NCBI GenBank assembly: GCA_902826635.1
Contig: CADEFQ010000006.1
Span: forward strand, 44,053-108,052
Direction of reading: 5' to 3'
DNA from: an uncultured Pseudomonadota bacterium
GTDB lineage: Bacteria > Pseudomonadota > Gammaproteobacteria > Steroidobacterales > Steroidobacteraceae
DNA length: 64,000 nucleotides
Below the pieces are notes generated by a model that searched no databases, had not been told where the DNA came from, and was given only the letters and a program-made list of their open reading frames with translations. Of the stretch, positions 26,828 to 36,567 are shown piece after piece (the first letter of the stretch is position 1; each line of letters starts with the position of its first letter). The position numbers and the translations under genes are program-made.

Positions 26828-28024
26828 TCACCGCCCGTCGAGGAAAGCGCGGATCCGCCGGGCCGCCTCGACACATTCCTCGACCCCGGCGACGAGCGAG
26901 ATCCGCACGCGGCCCGCGCCGGGGTTCACGCCGTGCGCGTCGCGCGCCAGAAAACTCCCTGGCAGGATCGTGAGGTTTTGCGTGGCATACAGGTCGCGCG
27001 TGAAGCGGGTGTCGTCTTCGCGCACGTCGGTCCACAGATAAAAGCCGCCCGCCGGCGCCGTCACCCCGAGTACGGGCGCAAGCACGGGCAGGACGCGCTC
27101 GAATTTTTCACGGTAGAGCGCCCGGTTCGACGCTGCGTGCGCATCGTCGCTCCAGGCCGCGATGCTCGCGAGTTGCGTGGGCACCGGCATCGCGCAGCCG
27201 TGATAGGTGCGGTACTGCAGGAAGGGCTTCACGATCCGGGGATCGCCGGCGACGAACCCGGAGCGCAGACCTGGCACGCTCGATCGCTTCGACAGGCTGT
27301 GAAAGACGATGCAACGCTCGAATCGCGTGCGCCCGGTCGCCTGCGCGGCCTCGAGCAGCGAGGCGGGTGGATGCGCCTCGTCGAGCCACAGGTCCGCGTA
27401 GCACTCGTCCGCGGCAATCACGAAATCGTGGCGTTCGGCGAGCGCGAGCGCGTGTTCGAGGTACCCGCGCGACAGCGCCGCGCCCGTCGGGTTGCCGGGC
27501 GAGCACAACACGAGCACCTGGACGTCCCGCCATGTGCGCTCCGGCACGGCGTCGAGATCGGGCAGGTAGCCGGTCGCCGCGGTGGTGTTGAGAAAGAAAG
27601 GTGTGGCGCCCGCGAGCAGGGCCGCGCCTTCGTAGATCTGGTAGAACGGGTTCGGCATCGCAACGAGCGCCGGGCGGCGAGTGTCGATGCTCGCCTGCAC
27701 GAACGCGAACAGCGCTTCGCGCGTGCCGTTCACGGGCAGCACCATGTGCTCCGCATCGACCGCGCCCGCCCCGAGCCGGAAGCGCCGCTCGAGCCAGCGC
27801 GCCGCGGCGGCGCGCAACTCCGGGAGCCCCACCGTCGTGGGATAGCTGCCGAGCGCACCGAGATGCGCGCGCAACGCGTCAAGCACGAAGGCGGGAGGGG
27901 CGTGCTTCGGCTCGCCGATCGACATCGCAATGTGGACGAGGTCCGCGGGCGGGCGACACCCTGCCTTGAGCGCGGACAGCCGCTCGAAGGGATACGTGTG
28001 CAGGCCGTCGAGGCGCGGGTTCAC
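26828..28024 (-). CDS. dapC: N-succinyldiaminopimelate aminotransferase DapC
   Basis: The 398-residue class I PLP aminotransferase makes N-succinyl-LL-diaminopimelate, the step between DapD and DapE. HSLSKRSSVPGLRSGFVAGD holds the PLP Lys and is the DapC signature; LCSPGNPTGA and ADECYADLW are the PLP-ring contacts. The GTG start (28024) overlaps the glnD stop as GTGA. Order map-glnD-dapC is conserved in several gammaproteobacteria. Confidence 0.94.
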   Translation of the reverse strand: MNPRLDGLHTYPFERLSALKAGCRPPADLVHIAMSIGEPKHAPPAFVLDALRAHLGALGSYPTTVGLPELRAAAARWLERRFRLGAGAVDAEHMVLPVNGTREALFAFVQASIDTRRPALVAMPNPFYQIYEGAALLAGATPFFLNTTAATGYLPDLDAVPERTWRDVQVLVLCSPGNPTGAALSRGYLEHALALAERHDFVIAADECYADLWLDEAHPPASLLEAAQATGRTRFERCIVFHSLSKRSSVPGLRSGFVAGDPRIVKPFLQYRTYHGCAMPVPTQLASIAAWSDDAHAASNRALYREKFERVLPVLAPVLGVTAPAGGFYLWTDVREDDTRFTRDLYATQNLTILPGSFLARDAHGVNPGAGRVRISLVAGVEECVEAARRIRAFLDGR

Positions 28025-30714
28025 GCCGCGCGCCTGCGCTCGAGCGCCTCGGCGAGCCGCTGTTGCAGTTTCGCAGCCGCCTCGGCATCGAGCGGCAGAT
28101 TGTTCGCATCAGTCAGGTAGAACACGTCCTCGGCGCGCTCGCCGACCGTCATGATCTTCGCGTTGTGCAGGTGTACGCGCTCCGCCATCAGGACCTTGCC
28201 GATGTCGCACAGCAGGCCCGGCCGGTCTCCCGCGGTCAGTTCGAGCACCGTGCGCCGGTGCCGTTCGTCGGTGCTCACGGCGATCTGGGTCGGCGTGTGG
28301 AACATGCGCGACTGGCGCGGCGCGCGCCGGTGCACCGCGAGCGGCGATTCTTCGGGCGAGCGCAGCGAGCGCCACAGCGCCTGTTCGATCTCGGTGAGCC
28401 GTTCGGGATCGTTGATCGGCGCGCCATCGTCCTCGAGCACATGGTAGACGTCGAGGCTGAAACCATCTTCCGTCGGCGTGATGTGCGCGTCGACGATCGT
28501 GAGGCCGAGCTGGTCGAGCACGGCGGTGGTGCGGGCGAAGCCGTGGATGCGGTGCGGCGCAAAGGTGAAGATCGCGGTCGTGCCGCGCACGCTCGCGGCA
28601 TCGAGCGCAACGACGGAGTCCTCGGCGCGCGGATCGCGATCCGCCAGCAGGCGCGTGTGCCAGGCGACTTCGTCGGCGCTGTTGCGCAGGAAATAGCCCG
28701 GCGTCAGCCGCGCCCAGGCCGTGTCGATCTGCGCGTCCCGCAGACCGGCGGCGTTCAAGGCCCGGCGCGCACCCGCCTGCGTGTCGCGGATCAGTTCTTC
28801 CTGGTCGATCGGGGCTTCGAGTCCGCGGCGCAGCGCGCGCCGGGTGCGGTCGTAGAAACTGTGGAACAGCGACGCCTTCCACGAATTCCACAGTTTCGGG
28901 TTCGTGCCACGCACGTCGGCGCAGGTGAGCACATAGAGGTAGTCGAGGTGCATTTCGTCACCGACCGCGCGCGCGAAGGCGTTCACGACTTCCGGTTCCG
29001 AGATGTCCTGCTTCTGCGCGGTGACCGACAGCGTGAGGTGATTGCGCACGAGCCACGCGACGAGGCGCGCGTCATAGCGGCTGAGGCCCTGCTCGAGGCA
29101 GAACGCCTCGGCGTCGACGGCGCCGAGTTCCGAGTGGTCCCCGCCGCGGCCCTTGGCGATGTCGTGGAAGAGGGCGGCGAGGTAGGCGATCTCGGGCTTC
29201 GGCAGGTCGCGAAATACCGCCGAGACCTGCGGCAGTTCGTGGTCGTAGCGCGGGATTGCGAGCCGGCGCAGGTTGCTCACGACGAAGAGTGTGTGGGCGT
29301 CGACCGTGTACGCATGGAAAAGGTCGTACTGCATGCGCCCGACGATGCGGCCGAACGCCGGAATGTAACGTCCGAGCAGGCCGTAGGTGTTCATGCGGCG
29401 CAGTTCATGGGTCACGCCCACGGGCGCGCGCAGGATCTCGAGGAAGAGCCGATGGTGGCGCGGGTTCTGGCGGAATTCCTCGTCGATCAGCCACAGCGAG
29501 CGGCCGATCGCGCGGATGGTCTCGGCGCGCACGCCGCGGATCTGCGGCTGCTGCTGCAGCAGCACGAACAGTTCGAGCAATGCCGACGGCGTGCGTGCGA
29601 AGACGTCGTCGTGCACCGTTTCGAGATAGTCGCTCCGCACCTGGAAGCGCGCGTTCAGCGGCTGCGGCGGGGCGCCTTCGGTCAGGATCGCCTCGCGAAA
29701 GAGCTGCAGCAGCAGCTCGTTCAGCAAGCTCACGTCCATCACCGTGCGGTAGTAGCGCTGCATGAACTGCTCGACCGCGAGCGTGTAGGAAGCGTCCTCG
29801 TAGCCGAAGCTCCGCGCGAGCCGGATCTGGTGGTCGAAGAGCAGACGGTCCTCGCGGCGCCCCGTGAGGAGATGCAGCCCGCAGCGCACCTTCCACAGGA
29901 ACGCCTGCGCCTGCTTCAGCTTGCGCAGTTCGGACGGCGCAAGAAAGCCGTGCGTGACGAGCTCGTCGAGCGTCGCGGCGCCGAAGTGGCGCTTTGCGAC
30001 CCAGGCGATCGTCTGGATGTCGCGCAGGCCGCCGGGGCCGGTCTTGACGTTCGGTTCGAGGTTGTACGCCGTGTCGTTCGCTTTCGCGTGCCGCCCGGCC
30101 TGTTCGCGCACCTTCGCTTCGAAAAACTCGCGCACCGGCCAGACCCGCGGCGGGCCGAGTGCCGCCCGCATCTCCTCGTAGAGCGTTTCGTCGCCGGCGA
30201 TGCGGCGCGCTTCGACCAGCGTCGTCATCACCGTCACGTCGGCCGCGCTCTCGCCGACGCACTCTAGGGTCGTGCGCACGCTGTGGCCGATCTCGAGGCC
30301 GATGTCCCACAGGAACGCGAGCAGGCGCTCGACCGGACCGCGTTCGTGCGCGGACAGCGGCGCGGGCGCCAGGATCAGCACATCGACGTCGGAGCAGGGA
30401 TGCAGTTCGCCACGCCCGTAGCCACCCACGGCCACGAGCGCCCAGCGATGGCCGTCGGCGCCGACGTGGGCGTGCCACGCGGCGCGCAGCAGCACATCGA
30501 TCAGGCCGGCGCGCGCGTGCACGATCGATTCGACGGGTTCCTCGGCGTGAAAACGCGCGGCGAGCTCGGCGTGTGCCTCTCGCAGCGAGTCGCGGTAAAG
30601 CGTGGCCGAGAGCGGATCGGCCGCAAGGCGTTGCGGGAGGCGCTCGAGCAGTGGCCAGGAAAGCGGAGGGGTGGCTGCCGGACCGTCGTCGTCGTGTGCG
30701 CCTGCGGGCGGCAT
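28021..30714 (-). CDS. glnD: bifunctional PII uridylyltransferase/uridylyl-removing enzyme GlnD
   Basis: The 897-residue nitrogen sensor adds or removes UMP on PII proteins according to glutamine level. Domains in order: nucleotidyltransferase with GGYGRGEL and SDVDV (97-112), a helical linker, an HD domain (ALFHDIAKGRGGDHSE) for deuridylylation, and two C-terminal ACT domains that bind glutamine. Both catalytic sites look intact. The ATG overlaps the map stop (TGATG) and the stop overlaps dapC, forming a coupled three-gene unit. Confidence 0.97.
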   Translation of the reverse strand: MPPAGAHDDDGPAATPPLSWPLLERLPQRLAADPLSATLYRDSLREAHAELAARFHAEEPVESIVHARAGLIDVLLRAAWHAHVGADGHRWALVAVGGYGRGELHPCSDVDVLILAPAPLSAHERGPVERLLAFLWDIGLEIGHSVRTTLECVGESAADVTVMTTLVEARRIAGDETLYEEMRAALGPPRVWPVREFFEAKVREQAGRHAKANDTAYNLEPNVKTGPGGLRDIQTIAWVAKRHFGAATLDELVTHGFLAPSELRKLKQAQAFLWKVRCGLHLLTGRREDRLLFDHQIRLARSFGYEDASYTLAVEQFMQRYYRTVMDVSLLNELLLQLFREAILTEGAPPQPLNARFQVRSDYLETVHDDVFARTPSALLELFVLLQQQPQIRGVRAETIRAIGRSLWLIDEEFRQNPRHHRLFLEILRAPVGVTHELRRMNTYGLLGRYIPAFGRIVGRMQYDLFHAYTVDAHTLFVVSNLRRLAIPRYDHELPQVSAVFRDLPKPEIAYLAALFHDIAKGRGGDHSELGAVDAEAFCLEQGLSRYDARLVAWLVRNHLTLSVTAQKQDISEPEVVNAFARAVGDEMHLDYLYVLTCADVRGTNPKLWNSWKASLFHSFYDRTRRALRRGLEAPIDQEELIRDTQAGARRALNAAGLRDAQIDTAWARLTPGYFLRNSADEVAWHTRLLADRDPRAEDSVVALDAASVRGTTAIFTFAPHRIHGFARTTAVLDQLGLTIVDAHITPTEDGFSLDVYHVLEDDGAPINDPERLTEIEQALWRSLRSPEESPLAVHRRAPRQSRMFHTPTQIAVSTDERHRRTVLELTAGDRPGLLCDIGKVLMAERVHLHNAKIMTVGERAEDVFYLTDANNLPLDAEAAAKLQQRLAEALERRRAA

Positions 30715-31481
30715 CAGTGCCGGTCCGCGGCACCGAGCGTGAGTACCTCGACGCCGCTCCCCGTGACGAGCACGGTGTGTTCCCACTGCGCTGAGAGCGA
30801 ATGGTCCTTGGTCACGACGGTCCAGCCGTCCTTCAGCACCGAGACGTGGCGCTTGCCCGCGTTCACCATCGGCTCCACCGTGAACGTCATGCCCGGTTTC
30901 AGCTCGAGGCCGGTGCCGGCCGTTCCGTAGTGCAGCACCTGCGGGTCCTCGTGGTACACGCGGCCGATGCCGTGGCCGCAGTACTCCCGCACCACCGAGA
31001 AATTGTGCTCCTCGACATAGGTCTGGATCGCGTGGCCGATGTCGCCGAGTCGCGCGCCGGGCTGCACGGTGCGTATCCCCCGCCACATCGCCTCGAAGCA
31101 GGTCTCGGTGAGCCGCTGCCCCTGGATGCCGGGCTTGCCGACGTAGTACATGCGGCTCGTGTCACCGTGGAAGCCGTCGCGGATCACGGTGACGTCGATG
31201 TTGATGATGTCGCCCGCCTTCAGGCGCTTGTCGTTCGGGATGCCGTGGCACACGACGTGGTTGACCGAGGTGCAGATCGTCTTCGGAAAGCCGCGGTAGT
31301 TGAGGTTCGCGGGCACCGTGCGCTGCACGCCGACGATGTACTCGTGGCAGATCCGGTCGAGCTCCTCGGTGGTCACGCCGGGCTGGACGCGTTCCCCGAT
31401 CATGTCGAGGACCTCGCCGGCGAGGCGGCCGGCCGTGCGCATTTTTTCCTGTTCTTCCGGGGTCTTGATCGATACTGGCAT
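30714..31481 (-). CDS. map: methionine aminopeptidase, type I
   Basis: The 255-residue metalloenzyme removes N-terminal Met from nascent proteins. Metal ligands are visible in INIDVTVIRDGFHGDTSRM (two Asp), CGHGIG (His), VEPMV (Glu) and WEHTVL (Glu). The start MPVSIKTPEEQ at 31481 agrees with the family. It is divergent from rpsB, the standard arrangement, and heads map-glnD-dapC. Confidence 0.97.
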   Translation of the reverse strand: MPVSIKTPEEQEKMRTAGRLAGEVLDMIGERVQPGVTTEELDRICHEYIVGVQRTVPANLNYRGFPKTICTSVNHVVCHGIPNDKRLKAGDIINIDVTVIRDGFHGDTSRMYYVGKPGIQGQRLTETCFEAMWRGIRTVQPGARLGDIGHAIQTYVEEHNFSVVREYCGHGIGRVYHEDPQVLHYGTAGTGLELKPGMTFTVEPMVNAGKRHVSVLKDGWTVVTKDHSLSAQWEHTVLVTGSGVEVLTLGAADRH

Positions 31482-31507
31482 CAGTGGGGGAGCGGCGGCG
31501 TAAGGCG

Positions 31508-31536
31508 TTGTTTTCGCGAGAAACACATGGTATAAA
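31508..31536 (+). promoter_or_regulatory. sigma-70 promoter for rpsB-tsf
   Basis: TTGTTT (31508-31513) and TATAAA (31531-31536) are separated by exactly 17 bases. This is the best sigma-70-type match seen in the window and sits about 130 bases before rpsB, as expected for a ribosomal protein gene. Transcription should start near 31543. Confidence 0.75.
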
Positions 31537-31542
31537 GCGCGG

Positions 31543-31668
31543 CCTTTTTTGGCAAACCAATCCACACGCGCAACCAGTTCACTTCCGGTTGGGTGTTCCC
31601 GCGGCGGCTTCGGCCCCACGGGGATGACCGGAAGGGCGGCGCGGAGGCTTAACCCGACAGGAGTATTT
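31543..31668 (+). promoter_or_regulatory. structured rpsB leader, candidate S2 autoregulatory element
   Basis: The predicted leader of about 126 bases contains CTTCCGGT (31582-31589) pairing perfectly with ACCGGAAG (31627-31634), with a nested stem (TTCCCG near 31595 with CGGGGA near 31619) around a TTCGG loop. The ribosome site AGGAG follows before ATG 31669. In E. coli the rpsB-tsf leader is bound by S2 to repress translation, so this is a likely counterpart. Comparison of structure has not been done. Confidence 0.5.
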
Positions 31669-32751
31669 ATGTCCGGCGTGTCCATGAGACAGATGCTGGA
31701 AGCGGGTGTCCATTTCGGACACCAGACCCGCTTCTGGAACCCCAAGATGGCTCCGTTCATCTTCGGCGAACGCAACCGCATCCACATCATCAACCTCGAG
31801 AAGACCCAGCCGCTCTATGTAGAGGCTGCGAACTTCGTCAAGGGCGTCGTCGCGGATGGCGGCACCGTGCTGTTCGTCGGCACGAAGCGCTCCGCGCGCG
31901 AGGCCGTGCAGACGGAGGCCGCGCGCTGCGCGATGCCTTTCGTCAACCAGCGCTGGCTCGGCGGCATGCTCACGAACTTCAAGACGATCCGCCAGTCGAT
32001 CAAGCGGCTCGCCGATCTCAACGAGATGCGCGAGAACGGCACTCTCGACAAGCGCGGCAAGAAGGAAGCGACGCAGCTGCGCCGCGAAATGGAAAAGCTC
32101 GAGCGCAGCCTCGGCGGCATCAAGGAAATGGAGTCGCTGCCCGATGCGCTGTTCGTGATCGACGTCGGTCACGAGGACATCGCGATCCACGAGGCGCGCA
32201 AGCTCGGTATCCCGGTCGTCGCGATCGTCGACACCAACTGCTCGCCCGACGGCATCGACTTCGTGATTCCCGGCAACGACGACGCGATGCGCGCGATCCA
32301 GCTGTACGCGACGGGTATCGCGGAAGCCGTGATCGAGGGCAAGGGGTCCGTGCCGCAGGTCTCCGTCGGTGAAGACGAATTCGTCGAGCTCGACGCCGAA
32401 GGCAACCCGAAGAAGAAGGCGGGTCGCGGCCGTCGCCCGCCGCCGGCCACTGCGCGCCATCGCAAGGCGCCGCCGCAGGCCCGCCGTCGTCCGGCGCCGG
32501 CTGGCGTCGCCGCGGCGCCCGTGTCGCCGCCGGGGGACGCAAGCGGCGCCCCTGAAGCCGCGGCCACTGTGCCGACGGCCGAAGCAACGACCGAGCCGAC
32601 GATCGACCCGACGATCGAGGCCGCCCTCGGCGAAGCCGAGGCGCTGGAAAACGTCGTGGCGCCCGGTGGCGAGGAACGCAGCGTCAGCGGTTCCGTCGCG
32701 CGCCGTCGCGCACCGACCGGCGGAGCGCGCCGTCCCGGCGCGAAGGGCTGA
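31669..32751 (+). CDS. rpsB: 30S ribosomal protein S2 with long C-terminal extension
   Basis: Residues 1-245 are a normal S2 ([70 protein letters not shown]). After [10 protein letters not shown] the chain continues for about 115 residues rich in Arg, Pro, Ala and Thr ([12 protein letters not shown], then [20 protein letters not shown], then [13 protein letters not shown]). Typical S2 proteins end near 240-265 residues. No stop or frameshift is seen; codon use stays like its neighbours. tsf follows after three bases. The extension would project from the small subunit; function unknown. Confidence 0.97.
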   Translation: MSGVSMRQMLEAGVHFGHQTRFWNPKMAPFIFGERNRIHIINLEKTQPLYVEAANFVKGVVADGGTVLFVGTKRSAREAVQTEAARCAMPFVNQRWLGGMLTNFKTIRQSIKRLADLNEMRENGTLDKRGKKEATQLRREMEKLERSLGGIKEMESLPDALFVIDVGHEDIAIHEARKLGIPVVAIVDTNCSPDGIDFVIPGNDDAMRAIQLYATGIAEAVIEGKGSVPQVSVGEDEFVELDAEGNPKKKAGRGRRPPPATARHRKAPPQARRRPAPAGVAAAPVSPPGDASGAPEAAATVPTAEATTEPTIDPTIEAALGEAEALENVVAPGGEERSVSGSVARRRAPTGGARRPGAKG

Positions 32752-32754
32752 GCC

Positions 32755-33660
32755 ATGAGCGTCACTGCGGAAGCCGTCAGGCAACTTCGCGAGCGCACCG
32801 GCGCCGGCATGATGGAGTGCAAGCGCGCGCTCGTCGAAGTGGGCGGTGACCTCGACGCGGCCGCCGAGCTGATGCGCAAGCAGGGGCTCGCGAAGGCCGA
32901 CAAGAAGGCGGCCCGCATCGCCGCCGAAGGCGTGATCGTGATCGAGAAATCGACCGACGGTCGCGCGGCCGCGATGATCGAAGTCAACTGCGAGACCGAC
33001 TTCGTCGCGCGCGAGCAGGACTTCCGCGGTTTCGCGACCGATTTGGGGCGGGTCGCGATCGCGGCGCGCACCGGGTCGCTCGAGGCGCTGCTCGCGGCGA
33101 AGCTGCCGTCCGGTGAGACCGCCGACGAACGGCGCCGTGCGCTGATCTCGAAGATCGGCGAGAACATTTCGGTGCGGCGCGTCGTGCTCGTTGAAGCGCA
33201 GGGACAGCTCGGCGCCTATATCCACGGCACCCGCATCGGCGCGCTGGTCGCGCTCGACGGCGGCGACGCGGAACTGGCGCGCGATCTCGCGATGCACGTC
33301 GCCGCGAGCAACCCGAAGTACCTGTCGGTCGCGCAAGTGCCGGCGGACGCGGTCGCGAAGGAACGTGAGATCCTCACCGAGCAGGCGAAGGGTGATCCGA
33401 AGAACCAGGGCAAGCCGGACCACATCCTCGCGCAGATCGTCGAGGGCAAGGTCAGGAAGGCGCTGTCGGAAATCACGCTGCTCGGCCAGCCTTTCGTACG
33501 TGACGACAAGCTCACGGTCGAGAAGCTGGTGAACGGCGCGAAGGCGAAGATCACGGCGTTCGAGCGCTACGAGGTCGGCGCCGGCATAGAGAAGAAACAG
33601 GACGATTTCGTCGCCGAAGTGATGGCCCAGGTCAAGGGCGCAGCGGGCGGCAAGCACTGA
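32755..33660 (+). CDS. tsf: translation elongation factor Ts
   Basis: The 301-residue guanine-nucleotide exchange factor for EF-Tu has the N-terminal UBA-like domain (VRQLRERTGAGMMECKRAL) and the TDFV motif (NCETDFVAREQDF) that contacts EF-Tu. The core ends with the usual FERYEVGAGIEKKQDDFVAEV. It follows rpsB with a three-base gap and is followed by an intrinsic terminator. Confidence 0.98.
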   Translation: MSVTAEAVRQLRERTGAGMMECKRALVEVGGDLDAAAELMRKQGLAKADKKAARIAAEGVIVIEKSTDGRAAAMIEVNCETDFVAREQDFRGFATDLGRVAIAARTGSLEALLAAKLPSGETADERRRALISKIGENISVRRVVLVEAQGQLGAYIHGTRIGALVALDGGDAELARDLAMHVAASNPKYLSVAQVPADAVAKEREILTEQAKGDPKNQGKPDHILAQIVEGKVRKALSEITLLGQPFVRDDKLTVEKLVNGAKAKITAFERYEVGAGIEKKQDDFVAEVMAQVKGAAGGKH

Positions 33661-33681
33661 CAAGGCACTGACTGAAGAAGG

Positions 33682-33707
33682 AACCCCGCCGCAAGCGGGG
33701 TTTCTTT
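33682..33707 (+). terminator. intrinsic terminator after tsf
   Basis: AACCCCGC (33682-33689), a five-base loop CGCAA, and GCGGGGTT (33695-33702) are followed by TCTTTC. It is the only textbook intrinsic terminator in the window. It sits 19 bases before the GTG of pyrH, so pyrH must rely on read-through or on a promoter inside tsf. Confidence 0.88.
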
Positions 33708-33725
33708 CATGGGGACTGAACGCAC

Positions 33726-34457
33726 GTGACGACACAGACCGATACACCGCGCTACCAGCGTATCCTCGTCAAACTCTCGGGTGAGGCGCTCCTCGGGGCG
33801 GCGGATTACGGCATCGACCCGGCGGTGCTGAAGCGCATCGCGCTCGAGATCCAGGAAATCGCCGCGCTCGGCGTGCAGGTTGCGGTCGTGATCGGTGGCG
33901 GCAACATCTTTCGTGGCGCGGGGCTTGCGCGCGCCGGCATGGATCGGGTGACCGGCGATCAGATGGGCATGCTTGCGACCGTGATGAACGCGCTCGCGAT
34001 GCAGGATGCGCTCGAGAGCATCGGCATGCATGCGCGCGTGCAGAGCGCGATCCGCGTCAACGAGGTCTGCGAGGACTTCATCCGTCGCCGCGCCGTGCGC
34101 CACCTCGAGAAGGGGCGGATCGTGATCTTCGCGGGTGGCACCGGCAACCCCTTTTTCACGACCGATACGGCTGCGTCGCTGCGCGCGATCGAGATCGAGG
34201 CGGACGTGCTGCTGAAGGCGACCAAAGTGAACGGCATCTACTCCGAAGATCCGGTGCTGAACCCCGCCGCGAAGCGCTACGCGCGCCTGACTTTCGATCG
34301 CGTGCTCACGGAGAGGCTGAACGTGATGGATGCGACCGCGATCGTGATGTGCCGCGACAACGGCTTGCCTTTGCAGGTGTTCAATCTCAACAATGCCGGT
34401 GACCTGATGCGTATCGTGCGCGGCGAGGATGTCGGCACGGTCGTCACGAACGACTGA
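33726..34457 (+). CDS. pyrH: UMP kinase
   Basis: The 243-residue amino-acid-kinase-fold enzyme phosphorylates UMP to [46 protein letters not shown] (broken here by its UMP site) and [13 protein letters not shown] are UMP-kinase signatures. The GTG start at 33726 is preceded by GGGGA. It is followed by frr after 12 bases, the near-universal pyrH-frr pair. Confidence 0.97.
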   Translation: MTTQTDTPRYQRILVKLSGEALLGAADYGIDPAVLKRIALEIQEIAALGVQVAVVIGGGNIFRGAGLARAGMDRVTGDQMGMLATVMNALAMQDALESIGMHARVQSAIRVNEVCEDFIRRRAVRHLEKGRIVIFAGGTGNPFFTTDTAASLRAIEIEADVLLKATKVNGIYSEDPVLNPAAKRYARLTFDRVLTERLNVMDATAIVMCRDNGLPLQVFNLNNAGDLMRIVRGEDVGTVVTND

Positions 34458-34469
34458 ACGGGGGCGAGA

Positions 34470-35027
34470 ATGCTCGAAGACCTCAAGAAAGATGCCACCG
34501 CGCGCATGGCGAAGTGCGTGCAGACCTTCCTCGCGGACCTCAAGAAGATGCGCACGGGCCGGGCTCACCCGAGCCTCGTCGAGCACCTGAAGGTCGATTA
34601 CTACGGCTCCGACGTGCCGCTCTCCCAGGTGTCGAATATCACCATCGAGGATGCGCGCACGATCGCGATCACCCCGTGGGAGAAGACCATGGTGCAGGTG
34701 ATCGAGAAGGCGATCCACAAGTCGGACCTCGGGCTCACGCCGATGACGGCCGGTACCGTGATCCGCGTGCCGCTGCCGCCGCTCACCGAGGAACGGCGCC
34801 GCGACATCACGAAAGTCGTGCGTCAGGACGCCGAGAATGCCCGCGTCGCGGTGCGCAACGTGCGTCGCGACGTGCTCGCCGATGCGAAGGAACTGCTGAA
34901 GGAAAAGCTGATCACGCAGGATGACGAGAAGCGTGCCGAAGTCGAGATCCAGAAGCTCACCGACAAGCACGTGGCGGAGATCGACCAGCAGCTCGCCGCC
35001 AAAGAAAAAGAAATCATGCAGGTTTAG
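34470..35027 (+). CDS. frr: ribosome recycling factor
   Basis: The 185-residue protein splits post-termination ribosomes with EF-G. The long three-helix domain ([22 protein letters not shown]) and [19 protein letters not shown] near the end are typical. GGGGGCGAG precedes the ATG. uppS begins three bases after its stop. Confidence 0.98.
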   Translation: MLEDLKKDATARMAKCVQTFLADLKKMRTGRAHPSLVEHLKVDYYGSDVPLSQVSNITIEDARTIAITPWEKTMVQVIEKAIHKSDLGLTPMTAGTVIRVPLPPLTEERRRDITKVVRQDAENARVAVRNVRRDVLADAKELLKEKLITQDDEKRAEVEIQKLTDKHVAEIDQQLAAKEKEIMQV

Positions 35028-35030
35028 CGC

Positions 35031-35765
35031 GTGAGCGCGGCGCTGCCACGACACGTGGCGATCATCATGGACGGCAACGGCCGCTGGGCCGAGCGGCGTG
35101 GCCTCGCGCGCCACGCGGGCCACAAGGAGGGCATCCCGGCCGTCCGCATGTGCGTCGAGGAATGCGTGCGGCGGGGCATCAAGGCGCTCACGCTGTTCGC
35201 CTTCAGCAGCGAGAACTGGCGCCGCCCGCCGGCGGAAGTGTCGAACCTGATGACGCTGTTCGTCGACGCGCTCGAACGCGAAGTGGCGGATCTGCACCGC
35301 AACGGCGTGCGCATGCGCATCATCGGCGATCGCCACGCGCTCAGCGTGCGGTTGCAGGCGCGCGTCGCCGAAGCCGAGCGACACACCGCCGGCAACACGC
35401 AGCTCGACCTGCAGATCGCGATGAGCTACGGCGGCCGTTGGGACATCGTGCAGGCGGCCCGACGTCTCGCGGCGACGGTGGGTGCGGGCGCGCTGCGCGC
35501 AGCGGACATCGATGAGGCGCGCTTCGGGGCCGAACTCGCGCTCAGCGGGGTGCCGGACCCCGACCTCTTCATCCGCACCGGCGGGGAGCGGCGCATCAGC
35601 AATTTCCTGCTGTGGAATCTCGCCTACACCGAGCTGTGGTTCACCGATACCCTGTGGCCTGATTTCGACGTCGCCGCGTTCGAGGCGGCGCTCGCGCACT
35701 TTGCGGGTCGCGATCGGCGCTACGGGCTCACAGCGGCGCAGCAGGGCGAGGCTGAAAGTGCTTAA
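35031..35765 (+). CDS. uppS: undecaprenyl diphosphate synthase
   Basis: The 244-residue cis-prenyltransferase makes the C55 lipid carrier for peptidoglycan and O-antigen. IIMDGNGRWAERRGLARHAG carries the catalytic Asp and the diphosphate site; FAFSSENWRRP and DLFIRTGGERRISNFLLW complete the family pattern. GTG start three bases after frr; it overlaps cdsA by eight bases. Confidence 0.97.
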   Translation: MSAALPRHVAIIMDGNGRWAERRGLARHAGHKEGIPAVRMCVEECVRRGIKALTLFAFSSENWRRPPAEVSNLMTLFVDALEREVADLHRNGVRMRIIGDRHALSVRLQARVAEAERHTAGNTQLDLQIAMSYGGRWDIVQAARRLAATVGAGALRAADIDEARFGAELALSGVPDPDLFIRTGGERRISNFLLWNLAYTELWFTDTLWPDFDVAAFEAALAHFAGRDRRYGLTAAQQGEAESA

Positions 35766-36567
35766 GGAGCGCATTCGCACCGCGCTGGTCCTTGGGGTCG
35801 TGCTGATCCTGGTGCTGTTCACGCTGCCGGCCTGGGCCACCGTCCTCGTGATCACCGCGGCGATCCTCGCGGGTGCCTGGGAATGGTCGGCGTTCATCGG
35901 CGAGGGCGGGCGCGCCTCGCGCAGCGCGCGCCTCGGCTTCGTCGCCCTCGTGATGGCGGTGATCGCGGCGCTGTCGCTGCCGCAACCGCCGCTCGTGGCC
36001 GCACCGACCGTGCTCGCGGTGGCGATCGGGTGGTGGGTGGCCGCGTTCTGCTGGGTCGTACTCGCGCCGGGCGCCGCCCCCCGACCGGCCGGCGCGCTGG
36101 CGGGTCTCCTCACCCTGGCGCCGGCCTGGTTCGCGCTGGTGCACCTGCGCGTCGACGTCGCGGCAGGCGCGCAGTGGATCCTCTTCCTGCTGATCCTCGT
36201 GACCGCGACCGATTCCGGCGCCTATTTCGCCGGCCGCAGGTTCGGCCGCGTCAAACTCGCGCCGCGCGTGTCGCCGGGCAAGACCTGGGAAGGCGTCGTC
36301 GGCGGCGTCGTCGCAGGTTGTATCGCGGCCGCGGCCGGCGCAGTCTGGTTCCGGCTGCCGGTGGGGCCCTTCGTCCTCCTTGCAGTCGCAGTGATCGTCT
36401 TTTCAATCGTCGGCGACCTCACCGAAAGTCTCCTGAAGCGTCGCGCGGGCGTGAAGGACAGCGGGACGCTCTTTCCCGGACATGGCGGCATGCTCGATCG
36501 CATCGACAGCCTCACGGCCGCGGCCCCCGTACTGCTCGCCGGCCTGCGCGCGCTGGGCGTGGCGTGA
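35758..36567 (+). CDS. cdsA: phosphatidate cytidylyltransferase
   Basis: The 269-residue inner-membrane enzyme makes CDP-diacylglycerol from phosphatidate and CTP. At least six hydrophobic segments precede the signature SLLKRRAGVKDSG and FPGHGGMLDRIDSL near the C-terminus. The GTG start lies inside the uppS tail, and its stop overlaps dxr as GTGA. High Ala/Val content and no anomaly. Confidence 0.96.
   Translation: MLKERIRTALVLGVVLILVLFTLPAWATVLVITAAILAGAWEWSAFIGEGGRASRSARLGFVALVMAVIAALSLPQPPLVAAPTVLAVAIGWWVAAFCWVVLAPGAAPRPAGALAGLLTLAPAWFALVHLRVDVAAGAQWILFLLILVTATDSGAYFAGRRFGRVKLAPRVSPGKTWEGVVGGVVAGCIAAAAGAVWFRLPVGPFVLLAVAVIVFSIVGDLTESLLKRRAGVKDSGTLFPGHGGMLDRIDSLTAAAPVLLAGLRALGVA

Noticed and set aside
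24629..28120. Open frame of about 1160 codons antisense to the GGDEF-EAL and dapC genes
   Set aside because: Spans two clearly real genes and their gap; composition is that of a shadow frame.
33567..36113. Long antisense frame over tsf-pyrH-frr-uppS-cdsA
   Set aside because: Crosses five conserved genes and has no recognisable domain.
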